Positions 56,113 through 64,000 of a DNA stretch of 64,000 bases are shown piece after piece. The notes beneath the pieces were generated by a model that saw nothing but the letters and a program-made list of their open reading frames with translations, was not told where the DNA came from and ran no database searches. The position numbers were made by a program, and so were the translations under genes. Within the stretch, counting starts at the first letter, position 1, and each line of letters starts with the position of its first letter. This stretch comes from Neoceratodus forsteri (Eukaryota; Chordata; Ceratodontiformes; Ceratodontidae), in the NCBI GenBank assembly GCA_016271365.2, contig JADMNL010000022.1:220510501-220574500 (forward strand), written 5' to 3'.

Positions 56113-58240
56113 ATAGAAACATAGAATTTGACAGCAGATAAGGACTGCTTGGTCCACCTAGTCTGTCCATTTCCCTACCTGATGGATAAGCTGCAGATTC
56201 TAGTTAACCAACAGCTTACTTCCTCCTGCCCCCCCGCTAGAATTGCTCTATGTCTGTCCCATTTATTCTTGAATTTTCCCACTGTTCTTGACTCCACAGC
56301 CTCCTCAGGAAGGCTCTTCTATGCATCCACAACATTCTCTGTGAAAAAATACTTTCTAACATTACCTCTGAGCCATTTCCCATCTATCCTCAAATTGTGC
56401 CCCCTTGTTCTTGCACATCTCTTCTTCTGAAAGATGCTACCCTCTTGGACTTTGTTAATTCCCTTGACGTACTTGAAAGTTTCTATCATGTCCCTCGTCT
56501 TCCTCCTTTCCTTGAGGGTATACATATTAAACTGCTTTAGTCTCTCTTCATATGACTTCTGGTGCAGACCCTGCACCATTTTGGTTGCCCTCCTCTGAAC
56601 AGCCTCCTCTGTCTATGTCTTTGTGGAGATGGGGTCTCCAGAACTACGCAGTACTCCAGATGAGGTCTCACCAACTGTCTGTACAGAGGATAATGTCCTG
56701 TTTTCTACTGTTGATGCCTCTCCCTATGCATCCCAGTATCCCCAGCCCTCCTTACTGCCTTCCCACATTGCTTGCCCACCTTTAAGTCATCTGATATAAT
56801 TACTCCCCGGTCCTTTTGATTTTTGTTGTTGTTAGTATCTCACCCCCCATCGTGTACTCTTCCCCTGGGTTTTTGTTTCCCAGGTGCATTACCTATACTT
56901 CTTTGCATTGTATCTGAGCTGCCATACATCTGACCATTCCTCCAACCTTACCAAATCCTTTTCATCCTTTCCATCCCACCTTGTGTATCAACCCTGTTGC
57001 AGATCTTTGTGTCATCTGCAAAGAGACATACCTTTCCTTCCAGGTGCTCTCCAATGTCACTTATGAAGACATTAAAGAGGAACAGTCCCAGTCCTGAACC
57101 CTGAAGCACCCCACTAGTTGCCCTTCTTTCTTCACTGTGGATTCCATTTACTATTACCTTCTGCGTCCTGTTGTCTAGCCAATTTTTTATTCAGGCTATC
57201 ACCTTGGGAACCACTCCAAGGCTGGCTAACTTGTATATTAATCTTTTGTGTGGGACTGTGTCAAATGCCTTGTTAAAATCTAGGTAGGCCATATCCACAG
57301 CCCCTCCCTGGTCTACTACTTTGGTCACCCAGTCAAAGAAATCTATTAGATTAGCCTGACATGACCTTCCCACTGTGAGTCCATGCTACCTTGGTTCCTG
57401 TGCCCCACAGGCCTCTAGGAACTCAACAATTCTTTCCTTCAGAAGTGATTCCATCATTTTCCCTACCACTGAGGTCAAACTAACTGGTCTGTAGTTTCTT
57501 GCCTCTGCCCTGCTCCCACCTTTGTGAAGTGGAATCACATCCACCCTTCTCCAGTCCTCAGGTACCACCCTATCCTACCATGATCTGTTAAAGAGAGTAG
57601 TCAGTGATGTCACTAGTTCTATCCTTAGTTCTTTTAGAATTCTGGGGTGAATCCGATCAGACCCCATTGCTTTGTCCACCCCCAGTTTCAAGAGTTCTTT
57701 TACAACCCTTTCTTCTGTGAATGGACTGGTATCAACCCCCTTATCCAGAGTATTTCTTTTGTTTCTTTTAGGTACCTCCTCCTCCTCCTCTTCCATTGTG
57801 AAAACTGAGCAGAAATATTCATTTAGTATCCCTGCCTTTTCACTATCACCATCTGCCCACATTCCTCCCTTTATTAAGTCTCCATATCACTCGCTTGGTC
57901 TTTCTTCACACCCTAATGTGCCTATAAAAGGTTTTGTTCCCCTACATAACAGAATTGGCTTGCTTTTCCTTGGTTTGGGCCTTTGCTATTCTAACTGCCT
58001 TTCCTGTCTCCTTCTACTTTAACTGAAAAAGTTCTCTGTCCTGCTCCTTCTGTGTTTCCTTATATTTCCTGAATGCTATCCTATTCTCCTTAACCTTCCC
58101 TGCCACCTCTTTTGAGAACCATAGTGTTTTTTTTCCTACATTTTGTTTTATTGATTCACTTCACACAAAGGCTTGTTATCTCTGTGATGGCTGTTTTGAT
58201 TATGTCCCATTGTTCTTCCTAGAGGCTCCTAGAGGAGGAA
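56112..58240 (-). mobile_element. CR1 LINE, second copy, RT and 3' end
   Basis: The plus-strand face begins CATAGAAACATAGAATTTG. On the minus strand: EERVVKELLKLGVDKAMGSD (57690-57630), NYRPVSLTSVVGKMMESLLK (about 57480), QANLIDFFDWVTKVVDQGGA (about 57350), AYLDFNKAFDTVPHKRL (about 57290), and an intact FADDTK box near 57015. It is 5'-truncated near 58200-58240. It aligns throughout with the copy at 40411-42240, and short indels break both. Confidence 0.88.
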
Positions 58241-58320
58241 TGGAGGGAGCAGCTTGGGTTAGCAGGTGTAAAGAGATCAGACAGATAGCCAGGGCCCAGT
58301 CAATATTTTCACGGTGATCA

Positions 58321-58361
58321 GACCTACAATGAGAATATCACATTTCTCCTCATTGTAGGTC
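58321..58361. repeat. 13 bp perfect-stem hairpin
   Basis: GACCTACAATGAG (58321-58333) pairs with CTCATTGTAGGTC (58349-58361) over a 15 bp loop. Confidence 0.85.
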
Positions 58362-58364
58362 ATT

Positions 58365-59160
58365 TATCCACAGAGTAGGTCCAACACATGCACTATCTGC
58401 ACTTAACTACAGCTACAAAGTAGGTAGTGATTGGTTGGAGCCAGTGGCATGAGCAGGTCGCTCCGGCCAATCACTTTCACTTTGAGTCACCAGTTGCTTA
58501 TTACCCCAGCTCCAAATCCAACCCATTCACTCTGAAAATGGGCTTCTCCCTTTATACAACTCTTCCTTTTCTGAATAAAAAAACTACGTTTTACAAAGAA
58601 GAACAAAATCAGTCATTCTTAAAACTGCTGTAGTGTAATGAAAAACTTTCCCTGAATGCCTTGTAAATGTCTCGCTCCCTCCACAAACCCGACTTCAAAC
58701 ATCCCTATTTAGGGCTGTCACTACCATGTTCCCAATGCTGCAAAGATGCATCCTTCTCCAGCCAGTGCCACAAACAATAGCCCATTGAGGAGAAACCCCT
58801 TGTATCTTTGCACACTCAGTGTTGCCCAAGACCAGTCCTGATGCACAATGTCTTCTCATTGTCAGTGGACATTACAGTGTGCCCCAACTAGTTGCTTTCC
58901 ACTCAGTCATCTAAGAAAAGTGAAAACAGCTTTTAATGAGAAAAAAATGGAATACTGAGTCACCTGCTTGGGAAACGCTCCCCCTGCAAGCTTTCTGATG
59001 CATTCTGATGCTCATGCACTGATGAATAATGTCAGTTCAATGCTCTGACCACTTTCCAGTTGGTCATCCTAAATGAAACGGGGAAAACTAATAGCATGCC
59101 ACTATTTTACAACACAAAAAAGTCAATACAGGAGAAAATTATATGGAGCATTCCATTAAT
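58365..59160. other. Noncoding stretch
   Basis: No gene, RNA or element recognised. Confidence 0.3.
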
Positions 59161-59301
59161 GAGATATTCCATGGCCCCAGACTGAGAAGTGCAATTTGAC
59201 CTATGACACCGCTCGTGGTTATGCCACTCGTGATGTCTTAAGGTCAAACTGCACTCGAGAAGAATATCAGTGATATTCTCAGTTGGGCCATAGCATATCC
59301 C
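59161..59301. mobile_element. Foldback MITE
   Basis: The left arm 59161-59217 (GATATTCCATGGCCC, ACTGAG, GTGCAATTTGACCT, CGCTCGTGG) and the right arm 59225-59301 (CCACTCG, AGGTCAAACTGCAC, CTCAGTTGGGCCATAGCATATC) are reverse complements, with a roughly 14-18 bp insertion in the right arm. The loop is only about 7 bp. Confidence 0.8.
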
Positions 59302-59379
59302 ATATATTATTTGCATACCCATTATGCTTTTAAGGCTTTTGATTCAACTAAAACCTCATGAGTTGGAAAGTATCTGCTG

Positions 59380-60070
59380 TGTCCTCTGTGCAGTTTTTAG
59401 GTAACAAGCTGTTTGAATTGCCTTATGCATAGTGTTTTGTGAACATTTAAAACATTATTGTTATGTTTTATGTGATGTGTAAGTTGGCTGGGCTGAGGAA
59501 TGAGTAGTGAGAATATAATAGTAGCAACCGTTCCTTAGTCAGTCGACACCCCCAACCCCCACTCCCCGCAACCACATGGATCAGTATATCCATGATGCTT
59601 TGTACTCGGTTTAAGGCATTTAATTGCATGTGTGCTTACAGGAACCACACAAACAGGAAAGTATACGTGTTCCTGTATCTGTTATGCATCCTACACATTG
59701 TTCCTTTTCTTTCTGAGTGGCATTTAATTTACTTTAATGGACTTCTGCCACTTCCTATAACATTAAAAGACTCCAATAACATATACCATGCACATATTTA
59801 GCTGCCCACTTTTATGGATGTAGTTTAAGCTGATGCTTAAATTCCATGTGCTGGCTATAGCTAGTGGCTGTTTTTAACCATTACTAGACCTCTACCCCTT
59901 CTTAAAGCTAATGAAACCAGTGGTGCAACTCCATGCCGATGAAGAATTATGTGTTGTAATTAGCTTGCTTAGACACCTGCTGCTACTACAGAATACTGCA
60001 ACTCATTTCTTTATTCTGGTAATCTGCTTCTCATTCTTCTGTATTTTAGTAGTGAAAAAAACATTTTGAT
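59380..60070. repeat. Unclassified interspersed unit, copy 2 (empty site)
   Basis: Homologous to 44130-45225 but without the 381 bp insertion: TCGGTTTAAGGCATTTAATTG near 59606 corresponds to the joined flanks of the insert in copy 1. Confidence 0.65.
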
Positions 60071-60079
60071 GTTTTCCTA

Positions 60080-61150
60080 GTCTGCTGACCTCCTGGGGCC
60101 CCTTCTCTTCTCTATATTTGTCAACAGTCTACCAGCTACTGTTACGAACTGTAGTACTATCCTATATGTGGATGACCTAGTCATCCTCACCCATTCCCAG
60201 GACACTGGGGTCATCAACTGAGTAAGGATTTCAGAAATATCCAGTCCTGGGTAACCACTCACAAGTTGGTCCTCAACCTAAAAAGAAAATTCAGGCCATG
60301 CGTTTTTTTGGCTCTGGCCAAGATTAAGGCCTCCCCTGCCCCTCTGTATGTTACTGGTATCAGTGGTATTCCTCTTCTAACCACTGACTCCATCAAATAC
60401 TTTGGGGTGATGCTGGACCCCCAACTTGACCTTGGGTGCCATATCCAAAATGTATGCAGAGCTGTCAACAGCAAACTGGGTCTGGCCTACACTGCAATGA
60501 AAAATCTTATGCCTGCTGCTCGCCTTGCATTGGCCAGAGGAGTGTTGCTTCCCTCTCTTTGCTATGGACTTCTCCCGTTTGCTTGCACCTCCAAAGTTCA
60601 CCACACCAGACAGAACACAACCTACAATAACATTTGCCACTTTGCACTTGCTGCCCCTCGCTCCACCTGCCATTGTGACCTATATGACAAACTCAGGTGG
60701 CTGTCCCTGCCCAACCACATGAACTTTGTCCTGTGCTGCTTCATGGGAAAGGTGCTCAGTACTGGCACTCCCCCAGGGCTGGCTGAGCTTCTCAAACCAG
60801 CTGTCTCTCCTACCTACTCCCTCAGATCTCTGGACTCTGGCATTCTTAAGTCCCTATCACCTGCACGCAAATGGGGACAGGGATTTTGCTTCATGTGCCC
60901 CTAGACTATGGAACTCCTTTCCCACTCAAGTCCACTCCTGCCCCTCCCACTCATGCCTTTGGAGCTCCCTCTGGTATCACTTGAAGCTCTCCTCTGTATG
61001 TGGGTGTCCTAGACCTCCATAGCTAGTTTCAGTCCCCTGCACTGGACTCACATGTCCTTCCTGGCACCCCTCTTGCAGCTCCTGCTGATGCAGCCTATCT
61101 AACTGGACTCTGAGGTGCATATAATGTATTTTTTTCTCTGTTTTTCCCCC
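60080..61150 (+). mobile_element. LINE 3' half, 5'-truncated within RT
   Basis: It begins near the RT palm: GPLLFSIFVNSLP (about 60096) and YVDDLVILTHS (about 60160, a Y-V-D-D variant). A 212-codon open segment (60266-60904) carries IKYFGVMLDPQL, then LLPSLCYGL, the post-RT region. The C-terminal LWNSFPTQV is near 60915. A frameshift separates YVDD from the following segment. Confidence 0.82.
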
Positions 61151-61164
61151 AGTTGCTTAACCAG

Positions 61165-61340
61165 GTGAGACATACTAAGCTGAAAGCTTGTTTACAGGTG
61201 CAACCTGGGAGTACAGGGAAGTTAAGTGACTTGGTCAGGGTCACACAGTATGCAAGTGGGGACTGTGGGATTCAAATCCAGGTCTCCAGATTTGCAGCTC
61301 AGAGCCTTAAACCACTGCACTATACTGCCTCCTATTTATA
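61165..61340 (-). mobile_element. MIR-like tRNA-derived SINE
   Basis: On the minus strand: GGCAGTATAGTGCAGTGGTT (head, A-box region), then the B box GGATTTGAATCC (61279-61268), then ACTGTGTGACCCTGACCAAG and TCACTTAACTTCCC. This is the order and spacing of MIR/CORE-type SINEs. The 3' part is short. Confidence 0.8.
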
Positions 61341-61344
61341 TATT

Positions 61345-61349
<5 letters not shown>

Positions 61350-61399
<50 letters not shown>
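61350..61399. repeat. (TA)n microsatellite
   Basis: About 25 TA units, at the head side of the SINE. Confidence 0.95.
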
Positions 61400-61400
<1 letters not shown>

Positions 61401-61404
61401 CCCC

Positions 61405-63310
61405 CCCTGCAAATGGGGGTCCCAAAAGTCTTCTAGGAGCTGGCTAAGTGCTCCCAGCCTGAATGGTGTTTGGTGTTTAAGCCGTTTATCTGTGAGTGCT
61501 TTTAGAGCCTCTGGGACTGTCTCTTTAAGAGCTGCCTGCTCGCAGGCTAAATTAGCTTAAATGGGGGGACTGTGTAGTTAATGCTCGAATCCCTCCCTGA
61601 GCGCTGTCTGATCGCTCCATTTCTGCAGTTGCTAAGAGCGCAGAGGGAGCCCATCTGAAAGATGTAACTGTTTTCCTGAAATCATTCAGAGCATTAGTAA
61701 AATTGCAATTTATCTAACCTGCCTTTATTGCAGCTGGGACTCTGTGTGTGTTGCCCCTCCATTTTGGACCTGAACTGCTAATCTGGGCTAATTGGGTTAG
61801 GGGAACCCTAAAATGGAGACTGCCTGAGCCAACCAGAACTTGGACTCTCACCTGGAGCCTGCTTAAAGGGGGAATGTATGGCAAGTGCTTCTGGGAGCTG
61901 TAGTTTGGACCTTGGTGCCTTTTTGCACCAACAGAGGGAGCCCTGCAGTGACTGACAGTTGAATCCACCAACCGAACCTGTGTGGAGCCTAAGGGAAATG
62001 CCCTGAACTGTTGCTGGAGAGCCAGATGTGAGTTGACTGTGAAAGGAGTAGGAGCTCTGTTCTGCTGCGGCGTGCAGTTCGCGCAGGAAGCATGTGTAAG
62101 GTCCTGAAGTTGGCCTGTAGCCATTAGTGAGTGCTCATCGGACTGAATCTGAGTTGTGGAGAGAAGGAGGAAGTGTTCAGAACCAGGCTGGCCCATAGAA
62201 GACCGAAGATTTGCAGAAGATGTGCGATCGGCCTGTCGGGGACTGCTGAAGCTGTGTGTGCTCCCAGGTAATTTGCAGTGTTTGTGATCAGGATCAAGAA
62301 GCAGCAGCCTGGTATAGTAATTTACTTTACATATAAATGTGTATAGTGCTTGTAGAGGATCGCGATTCCAATTCCCCTATTACTGAGAGTTGTGAGCTGA
62401 AGCTGGAAACTGAACTCAATTTAATTGGATTGAATCCACCTGCTATTCAAAACTGTTGTGACCTGCCACAAGGGTCTCATTTCCATGCCCTGCTCTTCTG
62501 GAAATTCAGAACAACCACTTCCATCAGGTTCTCTGCTTGGGGTATTGTGAGTACAAATCAGGGTAGCTCCCTGCACTAATCATTTAATCAAAGTGTGTCA
62601 ACTGATTTCTTTATGATTTCTTCCTGTGGACTGAGCCATCCAGCTCCAGATTACAATTGTGTGTTGTGCATATATTTTTCTCCCACAGGGCCCCATCCAG
62701 CTGCACCAGCCAGCCAACCCCAGGTAACAGACCTGGCTAACCCCCCCCCCAAGTACCCAGAGTGTGACTTTTTGGGCCCTATATGTATGCACAGTACTGT
62801 GAATTGAATATTGCCAATGAACCTGATTTCCCCTTCCCGTGTTCCAGTCCCATGAATAAACCAGATTTGTTGTTATTGAACTTTATACTGTCTGAGGTGT
62901 CAATGCATATATAACCAGCATTGTATTGGGTGGTGCATGTTGATTAACCTTGTTTTGCAGGGGGTCCTCCGAGACGTGCTGCAGAATCAGTCTCAAGGGT
63001 AAGTGTTATCTATATGTGTATATAATGTGCATATGTGGGGTATTGGGATGGTAACTCCCGTGTACTGTGTGGGCCACTAGTGGGAACAAAGGGAGGGTCA
63101 CAGTGTCCCAGAAGGCTGTGACCAAGCAAGCTTAACTACTACTGACCCTGACCTCTGGGTGCAGGCACCCATCACTGGACCTAGGCCCCTTAACCTGTCA
63201 CTAGCCACACAGGCAGGGGTAGTAGCCTTTGGGATAGCGCCACCTAAGGGTTATATATATAAGGGGTAGCCCCTGCAGTGATAAAAAGACTAGATTCAGA
63301 GTCCATAATT
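61405..63310. other. GC-richer unclassified block with splice- and poly(A)-like signals
   Basis: No conserved protein. Visible signals on the plus strand: a donor-like CCCAG/GTAATTT near 62268, an acceptor-like TTTTTCTCCCACAG ending near 62690, AATAAA at about 62855, an acceptor-like TTGTTTTGCAG ending about 62960, and a donor-like AAGG/GTAAGTG near 63000. It could be a noncoding transcript or the terminal part of an LTR element. Neither is proven. Confidence 0.35.
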
Positions 63311-63424
63311 AAACCACATAAGATATTTGCAGTTTTAAATAGGTTTCATATGCAAATCACCACAGAATGTTATGCTGGTCCACATAACATTCTGTGATGA
63401 TTCTATATCTAACTTATGATCTTG

Positions 63425-63535
63425 TGTGGGGCATGTGATTTTATATTTTCTTGAAACTTGGCTTCCCAGCCAAATGCCCTTTGGGGTAACCCTTGTCTCA
63501 GTGTTTGCGCATGGAGGTTCTTTGTCTTTTAAATA
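63425..63535 (-). repeat. AAGCCAAGTTTCAAAGAAAT family, copy 3
   Basis: TTGAAACTTGGCTTCC, then CAAATGCCCTTTGGGGTAACC, then GGTTCTTTGTC. This is the reverse complement of 55455-55545. Confidence 0.7.
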
Positions 63536-63727
63536 GGTTTGGTAGCAAAAAAGGCGGTGAGCATATCATTAATTAAAGACAGTGGGATGCATCACAGAGG
63601 AGAAGTGGAAAGGACTCCTGACTCTGCCATTTCTCACACACATGCAGTTTTGTGTTTAGTTATGGAGACTGGCATGATTTTTGTGATACAAATATAGTAT
63701 TTAATGGTAAAACAGTGAAATAGTCCT

Positions 63728-64000
63728 ACAGTAACCCCTTGCTATAACGACCGGCCAGGGAGCCATAACGTACGTTTGTTATAGCAAACCATTCGTTAAA
63801 ATGAAGGACACTAATTTGTGTTTGTGGTTAACACAGTACTGCATGCGGTCAATTCATTTAAGTGGCAGTATTCAATGAAATTGTCAGGTTATGTTAGTGA
63901 CTGTACTGCTTGCAGGTATTTTGTGCAGCATTTGTTTACTGTACTGTATTTAGCTGCGGCATACAATATCTCGGATGTGGAATGCATGTGGAGCACTTAA
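63728..64000. mobile_element. Possible pogo/Tigger-like element end
   Basis: CAGTAACCCCTTGCTATAACG opens a stretch with TTGTTATAGCAAACC about 50 bp on. Termini of this style occur in pogo/Tigger-derived elements. The other end would lie outside the window. No transposase is visible. Confidence 0.35.

Noticed and set aside
61268..61340. Possible functional tRNA gene from A- and B-box matches
   Set aside because: The sequence continues into a MIR-like body, and the acceptor and anticodon stems do not pair.
62337..62579. 80-codon plus-strand open frame considered as a host exon
   Set aside because: No recognisable motif, and the surrounding block looks noncoding or repeat-derived.

Overview
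The window looks like a gene-poor stretch of a large vertebrate genome. The mix of L2-, CR1- and L1/Tx1-type LINEs, MIR-like SINEs and many short foldback elements suggests an amphibian (possibly a caecilian), but that assignment is an inference from repeat style only. There are no bacterial or viral operons, rRNA genes or CRISPR arrays. Almost every long open frame is a retrotransposon remnant or an artefact of low-complexity DNA. || One host gene is recognisable. It lies on the minus strand and is split into five small exons: 27745-28009, 25916-25954, 15011-15138, 5031-5310 and 4241-4372. The first encodes a C8 (von Willebrand-type, cysteine-rich) domain, the second a 13-residue linker, and the last three a NIDO domain of the alpha-tectorin type. 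Splice signals and reading phases join across all five, with one mismatch at 4372 that a single lost G would explain. The reading frame inside three exons is broken by small indels, mostly in homopolymers, so this is either a young pseudogene or a real gene in an assembly with uncorrected indels. The rest of the gene lies outside the window or was not recognised. || Layout: 1-4240 holds an L2-like LINE and a CR1 3' end. 4241-15138 holds three NIDO exons around a 9.7 kb intron containing a 26-30 bp minisatellite, 1.1 kb of GA-rich DNA and a nearly full-length L1/Tx1 element. 15139-28009 holds two minus-strand LINEs, a hairpin minisatellite, the linker exon and the C8 exon. 28010-45800 holds a LINE, a diverged 513 bp tandem duplication, an inverted pair of minisatellites, foldbacks, CR1 copies and a 328 bp tandem repeat. 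45868-47829 is a DNA-transposon-like element built around a 1 kb palindrome. 47893-54660 is an old AATCCTTTTT-repeat locus split by two LINEs, each carrying a younger insertion. 54700-64000 holds foldbacks, an L2 tail, a second CR1, another LINE, a MIR-like SINE, an unclassified GC-richer block and a pogo-like terminus. || The most unusual structures are the palindromic element at 45868-47829, the C8-to-NIDO exon order, a 381 bp element at 44364-44744 whose uninserted paralogous site also lies in the window (near 59600), and the layered insertions at 48300-54400.
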